NCBI RefSeq assembly: GCF_001619985.1
Contig: NW_017264202.1
Location: forward strand, 496,001 to 560,000
Reading direction: 5' to 3'
Source: Xylona heveae TC161
Lineage: Eukaryota > Ascomycota > Xylonomycetes > Xylonales > Xylonaceae
Length of the DNA stretch: 64,000 nt
In this document: piece by piece, positions 1 to 10,299 of the stretch
Numbering within the stretch: the first letter of the stretch is position 1
Layout: each line of letters opens with the position of its first letter
Notes under the pieces: generated by a model
What the model was told of the DNA's origin: nothing
The model's input: only the letters and a program-made list of their open reading frames with translations
Database searches by the model: none
Program-made: the position numbers and the translations under genes

Positions 1-546
1 CATTTGCTCCTGGACCCTTGGGTACCAGCTCTTGGTTGCGCGAGTCGGCTGATGTAGGATTCTGTGGGATTGACGGTTGGACGCCTTCGACGGCAAGCCA
101 GTGGGCTGTTTTTGTGGGGAAAGGTTAGTATAGAGTATATTTGAAGCGGGATAGTCTGAGAGGAGGAGGAGCAGACCTGTGAATGAAATCTCCCGAGGAA
201 CTTTCGGAAGCGGTGCATTGATGAGCTTCTCAAAGTCGACTTCCTCGTCTTCAACGTAGAACAATGGTTGGCCTGGGCCAATGGACGCTTCGCCGAATCG
301 AAGAGGTCGCGTCGATTCATATCCATACAAGGGCTCGACATCAAGGACTCGTAATGCTTGGGCAATGTCTTGTGTGGACAGGGTTGTGCGCTTGCTGTGT
401 CTCATGAATTTGAGCGCTTCTTCGAGCACTTGCGACAGACGGTACTCTACATCGCGGGAAAGGTTCTCGACTACATCGTTGTTCAACGCGGAGATGCCTA
501 CTGACTCGGCGACGTCCTTGATGTTTTCCGGGTTCCACACCGACAT
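1..546 (-). CDS. TAF6: TFIID subunit TAF6, N-terminal part (runs off left edge)
   Basis: Histone-fold subunit of TFIID (and of SAGA in fungi) that pairs with TAF9 during RNA polymerase II preinitiation. The start is the ATG at 546, giving [18 protein letters not shown]. The first ~70 residues form the histone fold, with hallmark [18 protein letters not shown] followed by [19 protein letters not shown]. Next comes the family-typical stretch [19 protein letters not shown] and then [12 protein letters not shown]. Exon 1 is 546-177 and exon 2 begins at 105; the 71-bp intron (176-106) starts GTCTGC and ends AACAG. Exon 2 continues [16 protein letters not shown] to the window edge, so the HEAT-repeat C-terminal half is missing only because the window ends. 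I see no defect in the visible part. The match to TAF6 is unmistakable; only the donor, less canonical than GTAAGT, leaves slight doubt about the splice site. Confidence 0.95.
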   Translation of the reverse strand, partial: MSVWNPENIKDVAESVGISALNNDVVENLSRDVEYRLSQVLEEALKFMRHSKRTTLSTQDIAQALRVLDVEPLYGYESTRPLRFGEASIGPGQPLFYVEDEEVDFEKLINAPLPKVPREISFTGLLLLLSDYPASNILYTNLSPQKQPTGLPSKASNRQSHRILHQPTRATKSWYPRVQEQM

Positions 547-2575
547 TGTGAAGGCGTAATGACTGAGCCGAGTAGCGCCGTCTTAGGGAATAGCTGAGGT
601 TCGGAGAAGGTGGTTGCCCTCACGCGATGATTGTAATTTGTCGAGCTCGGCTTCTGGCAGGAAATGCCACGTTGTTTTTGAGCGGTCGGGTGAAACGGAC
701 AGAGCGGCGGTCAGACAAGCTTGGGATCCTGTTTCCTTCTCGATTGCCTCTTTGCTTGTTCTTTGAGGCACTTCCTTCGGGTCCTCGCATAAGGTTGCGG
801 AGAGATTGGGCGCAACTTTCCGCCAGGCAACGGGGACGCCGCTGCTCTCTCGCTGTCAAGTTGATCTTTGTATTACCAAAGTCGCGTGGAGATTGTATCC
901 GCCAGAAAATTTGGATTGCGACAGGATATTGTCAAAGTAGAGCAACAGAGCTCGGGCAATGGAAACGGAGACCTCTCTAAGAGATGCGATTCTAAGCGCG
1001 AAATAGACGGCTCTCATATACAGTGGTAAGCGCAGAGCTCGCTTATTGCGTCTATTTGAATGGGCTATAGCTCAGCGACAACTTCAGACATGACAGAACA
1101 ATTGTTTGCCTATAAAAAACAAAGGAATACGAATATGCACCCCGCATTTCTGCATCATGCAAATTCTCAGGGTAGTGTCTGTGGATCAATTTCCCACCCA
1201 ATTGTGGCTGCCGGTTTCCCGTATGAAGGCCACTTTTTTCAGTCTTCTAGCCGTTTTTCTCCCAAAGAAAAGTCAGCGATAACTCCATTTGAACCAACGT
1301 CAATTCTGGAGATTGAGACTTTGGTCATCACAAGCTCAGAATATCACATGGATCATTTATGGACAGATTACTGACGTGGATGTACACCGTCATGATCTGC
1401 GCAAGGGGTTCCAGCCCTTTCTCCAGCTTACGAGGTACATGGGACCTAGGATTTGGGTTCACATAGTTGCACAAATTTCAACTGAAAGATCAAAGACGCC
1501 ACTTCCCTCTCCTCATTCGCCTTGACATGATTGAAAGAGTTGATTTCAGGGTCTGGCTCAAGCCAATGCTTCCTTGAGCGGCACGATGGGCACTGTGACA
1601 GGCTCTCTTGGTCTGCAGGGTCCTCTCACCGCTCATTCCCGAAAGCTTGGAGATACCTCCACCACCTGGTGACTTTGGTTTGCTGGCAGTAACGGAAGAT
1701 TTCTTATCGTTCCACAGCAGCATTCTAGTCAACTAATGTCCGATGAAGCATTAGGGATCTTGCAGTTGTTTTGTCCAAAATTTGGGGATTGCAGCTCCCC
1801 CATGTCGTCTTTCCGCGCTTCCACATGAGCCATGCATTGCAAAGCTTGGCATGCCGTGGAAATGTCTCCGGGCCGCTCCCTGCTTTATATCTACCTTTTA
1901 CATTAGTCACTTCACTAATCCTTTTTGTACTGTACCCTTCAAGGGAGTCTCGGGACGCTTCACCGGTGGCGCTGTGGCGCCCCTTGCGGGCCCTTTCAAG
2001 ATGCAGCGTCACATTTCTGCCCTCAGATATCAATTTCCCCTCTGCAAAAACCCCCCTGTACACCCGTCATCCCAACATTTCTCTCACCGATATATGCGCA
2101 ACGAGCCTCTTCTATCCTCTTTCGCCTTGGTCCTGCTTTCCCAAGAAACGTATAAGCACTCGTTTTGTAAAATCTTGCCGCTTGACGAAGAACCAGCTCA
2201 CGTATGTTGAAAATTTCCACGTTGACAATTTGCATAAACTACTGCATAGCCGCATTTCTTTCTAACCATTCCCGCTGAGTCACGAAGGCGTGAAGTGACT
2301 AAATTCTGTTTGCTGAATGTTGGGAGTTTTAATTGTTTGTCCTTTTGACCAGTGAAAGTCTGCTTCGTCTGCCATAAAAGTTCATCCTCTTCCGCCACCG
2401 ATCTTCATCACACCCAAAAGTTACGTCTTCCCTGAGCAACGTGGTCTGCTATTCATAATTGGAAACTTCTTCTCTTTCACTGAATAGTTTGTTTGTGCTT
2501 CTATCATCGATCCTATCACCGTTCCTTCACAGCTGCCGTGATGATTTCGCACTCAGTTTCCTCCTCTTGGAGCCG
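547..2575. other. Intergenic, about 2 kb, no supported gene
   Basis: This stretch is upstream of TAF6 and upstream of the small gene at 2646. Several open frames of 60-164 codons exist on both strands (for example 1771-2265 + and 1490-1732 -), but they overlap each other, match no family I know and lack convincing splice or start context. I read it as promoter and spacer DNA. Confidence 0.5.
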
Positions 2576-2583
2576 TATAAATA
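2576..2583 (+). promoter_or_regulatory. TATA box of the small gene at 2646
   Basis: TATAAATA sits 63 bp upstream of the ATG at 2646 and after a pyrimidine-rich stretch, a spacing that fits a short 5' leader. It is one of the few clear TATA boxes in the window and supports the otherwise orphan gene downstream. Confidence 0.45.
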
Positions 2584-2645
2584 CCCCTACTCAAACCGCT
2601 CAAAGACGACCACAAAAATCCAACAGCTTCAGAAATTCTACTACA

Positions 2646-3157
2646 ATGCCGGAATATCTAGCTTCTTTTTCTGACTACTCGAGAACTGATCCTCCCTCAC
2701 CGCCCCCGCAGCCCCCGCCAAGTCCTGAGCCTGGACCATATCGTGTGCTGCCCGCGGAGCAGAATGCTCGCCAGTACAGAGAGTTGGAGCAGCAGCTTAC
2801 AGCTGGCCTGTGAGTTATGTGAAAACATACATCTGGATATGGAGCTGACGACTTGTCAAAGCCAATTAGCCAGCAACCATTGAGCCAGACAGAATGCGCG
2901 GAAAGGAGATAGCTCTGGTAAGCTTTCATGGCCATCATTTATGGTTTCCATTATGTTCCTTCAATCAGATCTAATGATTCCAATTATGTTAGGAGCGTGG
3001 CATACGATCGTTGCTCTTCAACTTTCGGAAATTTCCTCCGTCCTATAATCAAAATTTCACTCTGACGCAACGGGAGCTGCTGTTCGCGCTCTTTAATATT
3101 CCTCCTTCCCAACAAAAAAATTTCTTTTGGTTCTCTCTATGGAGGTATAATGGGTAA
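2646..3157 (+). CDS. Small proline-rich hypothetical protein
   Basis: I do not recognise this gene. Exon 1 (2646-2809) encodes MPEYLASFSDYSR, then a run of PP and PSP units (about residues 15-30), then a charged Q/E-rich helix ending QLTAGL. It stops at a canonical GTGAGT donor. The preferred continuation is a 25-bp exon 2893-2917 (MRGKEIAL) and exon 2993-3157 (begins ERGIRSLLFNF, stop TAA), after a GTAAGC...TTAG intron. This closes in frame at 117 residues. The alternative acceptor at 2869 gives a shorter, roughly 70-residue protein ending QTECAERR. Exon 1 is credible because of the upstream TATA box and strong donor; the 3' half is uncertain. No domain, signal peptide or membrane segment is evident in exon 1. 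Confidence 0.42.
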
Positions 3158-3820
3158 TGTGGCATTTGTCCCGTTGGTAGATCATATTTCGGTTTAATTG
3201 AGCTCAATTGTCTGGGGCTCTTCGAGGACGTTAATGTTATCGGCGGCATTTTTTCTTTTAAATTGATGAAAGCAAGGGAAGGAGTCGAACTTTATGCTAC
3301 ATTGCATAAAAACCGATAGTTACTTTTCATTCCACTCAATACATCGAATAGCTGCAGCATAGGTTGACTGTGACTATGTCTTGTGCATTATTTGTATTGG
3401 TGCAATGATGGTCGTAGTATTAAGTTTGTAACACAGAAACTGAGCCAGATCCAAGAAGTAGTCAGTATCAAATATTCATGTACGAAATGGCCGTGAACAA
3501 AATTGCCGTGAAAGATGTAACATTTACTGGTTCAATTGGTTAGCTAATTCATGCTAGAAGCGTACCTACCGTCAATTATAACACCACAGCTATAGCTCCA
3601 TGTTTGCTTATCGATAAGAAGCGTCAATAATTCCGCTTTCGGCCCCGCCGAGGGGCACGTAATTCTTAGTCCTCCCCTCTCCCCATTCACCTCTACAACA
3701 TTCATTCTCCATTTCTAAGTGGTTTTTCTCATTTTTAGATTTAATTCTATTTCAATTCGACAATCTTAGAGTTTGCCTTTCTGTACCTTATCTACGTCAA
3801 ACAACTTTATAGACCTCACC
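3158..3820. other. Intergenic, promoter of the Ca3427-like gene
   Basis: No open frame worth keeping. The last ~150 bp before 3821 are pyrimidine-rich (CCTCCCCTCTCCCC, CTTTCTG), typical of fungal 5' leaders. Confidence 0.5.
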
Positions 3821-4984
3821 ATGTCTTCACAGCTCCGGATTGGCTTTGTGCCTGGTTAGCTCCTATGCCCCTCTTTCTCTTCTTGCATTTCCAAACTCTC
3901 AACTCCGATCCCTGTTATAAAAACAACAGACTAATGTCATGGCAAAATTCGCGTAGAGCACTTCTCGACACCGCTGCACTTTGCGCAGAAATACTTTGGC
4001 CTCAATGCGACCTTGGTCCCGTTCCCATCCGGCACGGGCCACATGATCCAATCGCTCAAGGCCAAGGAGATTGATATCGGCATTGGTCTCACAGAAGGAT
4101 GGATCGCAGGGCTCGGCAAAGAGGGCGAGAAGGCCGGATATAAGCTTGTCGGAACCTATGTCGAGACGCCTTTATGTATGCCTTGATTCCATTGTTTCCC
4201 TTCCACCGGGGCCGTTGCTCTTTTCACCCCGCCTGGAGAGACACAATTACTGACAATAATTTACTAGGCTGGGCTATTAGCACTGGTGCAAACCGCGACT
4301 TGAAAGACGTGACGCAGCTCAAGGGCGCCAACGTCGGAGTTAGCCGGATAGGCAGGTACGTTTGCCCACGATATGATCAACATTTCATACTCTCTCCAAA
4401 CTCACAAACAAAATGAAATCGAAAACTAATTGAAATAATGCAGTGGATCATACGTCATGTCATTCGTGCTCGCGGACCAACAAGGCTGGCTGGAACCCTC
4501 GCAGCCTGCGCCATTTACATTTCTCCCCTTACAAACATTTGCTTCGCTCCGTCAGGGTGTGAATGAGGGCACTGCGGATTTTTTCATGTGGGAGCACTTT
4601 ACGTCGAAGCGGTACTATGACAATGGCGAAATCAAGCGGATCGGGGAGATTTATACGCCGTGGAGCTCTTGGAAGATTGTCGTTGCGGATGCAGTCGCGG
4701 GCGACGAGGCGCGATTGGGTTCCATGTTTGAGGCGATCAATAAGGGAGTCAAGTATTTCCAGGAACACCTGGACGAGGCGGTGCAATATATCAGCACAAA
4801 CTTGGATTACTCAGAGGAAGATGCGCGCGAGTGGCTCAAGACTGTGCGGTTTGCAGATAATGTGAAGGGTGTGGATGTAGAGGTTGTGAAGCGGACAAAG
4901 GATATTTTGCTCAAGGCGGGCGTCATTGAGAGCGGTGTACAAAGTCTGAGTCCTGAAGCCATGATTTCAGTCTCGAGAAAATAG
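3821..4984 (+). CDS. Periplasmic-binding-fold protein, Ca3427/SsuA-like
   Basis: A cytosolic-looking fungal member of the type 2 periplasmic binding protein fold (Candida Ca3427 group, related to bacterial SsuA/TauA and to Thi5/NMT1-like proteins). The ligand and role are not established. Four exons (3821-3854, 3957-4175, 4268-4355, 4444-4984) give 293 residues. The N-terminus is MSSQLRIGFVPEHFSTPLHF, with no signal peptide. Family blocks in order are GTGHMIQSL with KEIDIGIGLTEGW, VGTYVETPLCWAISTG, GVSRIGSGSYVMSFVLADQ, GTADFFMWEHFTSKRYYD, and GEIYTPWSSWKIV. All introns are GT-AG and all phases match. The length is normal for the family. Identification of the fold is firm; a biosynthetic (HMP-P synthase-like) role cannot be inferred, since I see no thiamine-related neighbour. 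Confidence 0.9.
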
Positions 4985-5181
4985 ATACACGACAGATGAA
5001 AGAATTGCATGACACTTCTAGAAGATCTTGAAAAATGGGTTCGGATACGATATCCTCCAGCACAAGTGATAATTAAGGAATAAAGGGGGCATGATACTAC
5101 CATAAATGTTGACTAGATTGTCTAAAATGACTGATATAATTTTCGAACAATGTATATAAATACGAAATGACAAATGACACT

Positions 5182-8100
5182 CTAAGAAAAATCAATGGTC
5201 CAGCCATGGCCAATAGCAACCTTGGGATTCCGAATGATTGCCCAGGCAGCCTTGGATCCTTCAGGAGGAGTATAGCTCAACTCAGCAGTGGAAGACTGAG
5301 CGCCATCCTCCGTGACCGTGACGGTAGACTTTGACGCCCACCCAGCCGGGGCGCCGACAACGACAACCTTCTCGACGCCAACCTTGGCCATGGTCTTGAG
5401 GTACGCTGCAGTCTTGCTTCCCTTGACTGCGAGGTCTTCTGACACGAGTGACGAGGAAGACTTGTCAAAGACAAAGCGGCGATGGATATAAGCGCCGGCC
5501 TGGTAATCAAAAGTTTCTCCATCGTCAAGGTAAAGGTGACCCTCGGCGTGACCGTTTTCGTCGAGTACGACGACCAGGGTGAAGGGATCCCACCTCATCA
5601 GGCCACTGCTGCGACGCGGTCTGTCCCGACGAGGAATGATGTGGCCGCCTTGCATGAGAATGGGAATTTTCTCGAGCGGTGCTGCAATGGTCTTGCTACC
5701 CTTTCCCCGGTAGACAGTGAAATCAAAATAGTCATAGTACGGCCGATCGTCAGAAATGTAGATGTCGACGCTGGTAGCATCCTCCTTGACTACAGGCTTG
5801 GCTAAGATACCAGTACTGCCAAGGTAAAACTGGTCGTCAAGAGCGAAGCCCTTCTCATCCGAAGGATGAACAAAGTAGTTGGGACGGATGATGGGGCTGC
5901 CTTCCGTGCTGGCTTCGTAAAAGGCGGTATACCAGGCGGGCAGAAGCTGGTAACGGAGACGAAGTGCCTGGGTGATGATACCCTTGTACGGGTCACCGGC
6001 CATGTACGGCTCGCGTCTCCGGGTGTCGAGATGAGCGTGGCCACGGAAGAAAGGATAGAACGCTCCGGCTTGGTACCATCGGGTAAGAAGCTCCTTGCTG
6101 GGGTTGCCGAAGAAGCCACCAACATCTGCACCCGCAAATGGGAATCCCGCAATACCATTGTTCAGAATCATAGGAAAGGCGGCAGCAAGGTGGTCCCAGT
6201 TGGCTTGGTTGTCACCCGTCCACATGGCGCCAAGGCGCTGAGTGCCGGCATAGAACGACCGGGTCAGGACAAAAGGTCGACGGATCTCGCCCTTCTTTCG
6301 CTCAAGGAGAGCCTGGTAAGTCGCATTGACAAGGGTCATGCCGTTGATATTGTGAATGTCACGGTGTTCCCAGTTTCCGTAATGAAGGTTGTCTTTCGGC
6401 ATGGTCACTTCTGGGCCGTTGAATACGGAAGGCTCATTCATATCGTTCCAAAGGAAGGTGTTGGGTGCGGATCCCTTCCATGCATCATACTTGAACAGCG
6501 TCTTCCACCATGCAATCGCTGCTGGATTGAAACAATCCACCCAATTTGAAGATCCGGGCCAGCACCAACCCTCGTAAATGTTTCCATCTTTGTTCATAAC
6601 TGCCAAGTTCTTGCCCTTGAGCTCCTCGCTGATGCGGAAGCCTTTCTCGTTTTTTATGTGGGGATCGATAATAGCAACCAGCTTCCGATCGCGAAGGTCG
6701 AGTTGCTTCTGCATTCCAATTGAATCCCCAAATGTCATTGGATCCCACGTAAAATATTTCTTCCCCTCTGTGTATTCAATGTCGAGCCAAATCACGTCAT
6801 AGGGAATATTATGTTTGTCAAACTTGCGATCGACATCCCGAACATCTTCATCGGTAACATAGTTCCATCGGCACTGGTGATAGCCAACAGAAAATTGCTG
6901 CGGTAGTTGCGTATACCCAGTCAACTCTGAATAAGTCTTCATTATGTCCTTGGATGTAGGTCCAAGAAACACGAATACATCAAGTAATCCACTTTCCGAG
7001 ATCCAGTGAGTCTTAGTATCAACGGATCCAGCAAGACCCAGACTCAGAGGATTCAGCGGAGATTTTGATTTGATGATGTCAATCCAGGTTTCTGCGGCGT
7101 TCAGCCAGAAGACACCGACGGTCGAATCCTTCTTGTGGGCCTGCATAAAGGGGATGGCGCCGTACAAGGTCATCGGGCTGTCCATCTCATATTCGAATAC
7201 ATCGCTGTTGTACAATCGATAAGGATCCTTGTGGTTTCCATCACCGCCCCTGCTTGATATCAGTAAAACGATTAATTCAATAAATGTCTTCGTGAACCCA
7301 CCGAGTCTCGCGCAACGAGAGAGGACCAGCATGCTCGGGAATACCAAAGACATGTTCATAGCCAGGAAACGAGATGTCCAATGCAACACTCTCGGGGCCA
7401 CGGGGCTTTGAGTCGGTGTTTCCGCCGAATGTTTCTTCCCACCATGTGCTCTCGTCTTCCACGGGCTCCTTGTTGGCTTCTTCGCCTTCTTTCGGCTCCT
7501 TGTCTACCTTTGGTCTCCAATGCTCGACATTTAAAAGGCCTCGGTCGTTGAACTGGACCTGAGTTTCGGCGTCGCGTTTGAAGTCTACGGAAAAAGGGGC
7601 ATGACGAATAACAGCTTCAAAGCCTTTGGTAGGGCCGTATTCTACTTTTGTGAAGCCATTGTCCTGTTGACTGCTCAAAGCAGCAGTCGTGGATGATTTT
7701 AGACCTCCAACAACTGCCCAAGAAGCAGCTTCATTATATCTTTCTTTCTTTGCCTTGCTGTTGTGCCTCAATTCAATCTCGCCCTTTTGGCGTTTCTCTT
7801 CGTCGACAGTCACGCGTGCAGCTCCTGATTCTAAGAACGTTATGGTGAGAGGAAGTCGTACGGGCTCGTTTGATCCTGCGATGGATTTGAGCACAACACC
7901 GTGCAATTGGCTCTTGCTAAAGACTATGGACTGAGGATCGAGAGCATAGGGTGACTCCCAGGAGCTCTGCGTTACCGCGTTGTCGGCATAAGCTCTATTG
8001 CGCTTGCAGAATCCTGACTGGTCACATGTTTTGAACGATTCATGCTTTACCATTTCTGAAAAGGGATTATCATAATCAGCATAGAAGCAGAAAAGCATAG

Positions 8101-8196
8101 TTTGGGCATTGACCTACCTGCAGGTTGAATGAGCAGAAAGAGGGTGAGGAGGGTGAGCAGCAAAACTGCCCTACCGGGCGTGCGGTAGGAGACCAT
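5182..8196 (-). CDS. ROT2: Glucosidase II alpha subunit (GH31)
   Basis: ER enzyme that trims the two inner alpha-1,3-glucoses from N-glycans and so controls calnexin-cycle folding. Exons 8196-8118, 8055-7302 and 7249-5182 give 966 residues, normal for the family. The N-terminus MVSYRTPGRAVLLLTLLTLF is a clear signal peptide, followed by the conserved HESFKTCDQSGFCKRNR start of the mature protein. The GH31 barrel carries WNDMNEPSVF with predicted nucleophile D547 and WTGDNQANW with predicted acid/base D624, plus GADVGGFFG and the FFRGHAHLDTRRREP block. An acidic linker (EGEEANKEPVEDES) lies before the GNTDSKPRGPES segment, as in other fungal alpha subunits. No HDEL is present, as expected, because retention comes from the beta subunit. 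It is divergent from the NDK gene with about 700 bp between starts. Confidence 0.97.
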
Positions 8197-8902
8197 TGTC
8201 TCCCAAACAACAGCTCTCTCGGATGAAGCTTAAGGTAACATGGAACTGATAGTTAATGAAATGGGAAATGTGCTCTCCCGTATGGAGACAATCCACTCGG
8301 TCGATGATTAGGGGCTCTTTAGAGATGAGCTGAGGTTTGGTCCAATTGAAACACTGAGACCATGTAGGACAATTTACACCTAATCAGGAACCAAGAGGCC
8401 AAGCCCGCCTTGGAGCTTGAGGCCAACAGGCACAAACACGGAACATGATGCACTATTACGGAGAGTCACAACCTCCGACTATGAAAGGTGTACTCGTCTG
8501 CCGTACAATTTACCGGGTAATGAAGAGTGGTTGAATGCCAGTACCACACATACCACGCAGAGGTGTAGGATTTGTCACCTGGGAAACCCCCTCCTGCAGG
8601 GTCCCCGCCGTCCCCTGAGTCCCCCACTATTGTCCTCGTTTGCCCTTGATGCGGTGAGCTGGAGCAGTCTTATTCGTCCACCAAAAGGTCAGTCCAGCCC
8701 CGTCAATCAATAAACTTACCAAATCGAGGTGATCCACGGCATTTACTGCCCCACCATCTTCAAGCCGTCCGCTAAAACAATAATGAGCACTCAGACCCAA
8801 CCCGAAGAGGATCCTCCCATTTTTAAGCACCTCAACCCCAAGACTCAAGGACTTCTCAGACAAGTGATCAAGTCAAAGCAGCAGCACGATCATCAAGACA
8901 CA
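8197..8902. other. Divergent promoter between glucosidase II alpha and NDK
   Basis: A 706-bp head-to-head spacer. The NDK side contains an in-frame upstream ATG at 8783 (see findings). No other gene is visible. Confidence 0.6.
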
Positions 8903-9730
8903 ATGGCCTCCGAGCAGACGTAAGTGATTCAGAAAGCAGAAGAGTTCCATCCGGCGAGATAGCTGACAGCTGTCATTCTAGTTTCATTGCCATCAAGCCC
9001 GACGGCGTTCAGGTAGGATTCTCTACCGCGAAATGCAATTGCTTCAGGCAAACGACAGATTGCTGATCAACAATAACAGCGCGGTCTCGTCGGCCCCATC
9101 ATCAGCCGCTTTGAGAGCCGTGGGTATGTTTATCCTCTTTCCAAGCGCTCCTTGCAAGGAAACGATTGGAACTGACAATCTCTTCAGCTACAAGCTTGCC
9201 GCCATCAAGCTTGTCACCCCCTCCAAGGCTCACCTCGAGCAGCACTATGGCGACCTGAAGGAGAAGCCTTTCTTCCCCGGTCTCATCACCTGTACGTTTA
9301 ACCATCCTTTTCTGCTTTGTCCTGAATGCTAACACTGACTCTGTCAGACATGCTTAGCGGTCCCATCTGCGCCATGGTCTGGGAGGGCCGTGACGCCGTC
9401 AAGACCGGCCGAAGTGAGTTTACAAAATTTTCATGCTAAATCTGGTCGAAATATTGACTTTGACTGCTTCAGCTCTCCTCGGTGCCACCAACCCCCTTGC
9501 CTCTGCCCCCGGCACTATCCGTGGTGACTTCGCCATTGTAAGTTACTGACAGCAAGACTTCCGTAAGAGAGAGAGCTCTTTCTAACATCAATTAGGACGT
9601 TGGCCGTAACGTCTGCCACGGCTCCGACAGCGTCGAGACCGCCAAGAAGGAGATTGCCCTCTGGTTCAAGGACGAGGAGGTCGTCTCATACAAGTCCTCC
9701 CAGTTCGACTGGATCTACGAGAAGCCTTAA
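8903..9730 (+). CDS. ndk1: Nucleoside diphosphate kinase
   Basis: Transfers the gamma phosphate between NTPs and NDPs through a phosphohistidine. Seven exons (8903-8919, 8982-9012, 9080-9123, 9188-9291, 9348-9413, 9473-9537, 9596-9730) give 153 residues, the canonical NDK length. It starts [20 protein letters not shown], continues [14 protein letters not shown] and [18 protein letters not shown], and carries the active-site block [10 protein letters not shown] with catalytic His117. It ends FDWIYEKP. All introns are GT-AG and every phase matches. The six-intron density is high for such a short gene but usual for Pezizomycotina NDKs (orthologue of Aspergillus swoH). The chosen start matches the family N-terminus; an in-frame ATG 120 bp upstream could add 40 residues. 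Confidence 0.97.
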
Positions 9731-10299
9731 ATAGGTCATTCAGGTAGTCGTATTCCGTTGGCTTTTGGGTTATTAAATTAGGCAAATCCATCGGATGTGA
9801 AAATAATAGAATAAATATCAAAATACTGCATGTCCTGCCCCGCACTTGTGCAATGTTGTTATAGTTTACCGTTTACCGTTTACCAAGAGAATAAAGAACT
9901 CCATTTGAATTTACCGCTGTATTCCTAATGTCATATCTACCCTGAAACTTCCATCCGTTTCCAGATTGAATTCATTTGAAAGCGCTCGGAGATTTTAAAG
10001 ATCCCCCTCGTTCATGGTTCTAGAGCGTTTGAGTTGGCCATAAATATAGCCGAAGTCGATTGTTGTTCTGCCGAATGGGCTGAGGGTGTCTTTCCAAAAC
10101 GGGTAAGCGCTGTCTCCATGATTTTGTCCGCCGTGGAAATAATATGGGTCATATCCAACGTTATTTTGTGGCCTCTGCATTTTAGATCATCTTCACATGG
10201 GTTTGTCAATCATATAGAGCTGATTTCTGGTCATCTTTTCTTTTTCCGCGCTTTTGCATCTTGTTGTTATACTTTTTCTTCTGTTGGTACCACGACGAA
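9731..10299. other. Intergenic between NDK and QTRT2
   Basis: NDK 3' region and QTRT2 promoter. It contains three tandem GTTTACC heptamers near 9866-9890. No gene seen. Confidence 0.5.

Noticed and set aside
1725-2265. Long overlapping frames on both strands (112-164 codons)
   Set aside because: They overlap on opposite strands, resemble no family, and lack start or splice context.
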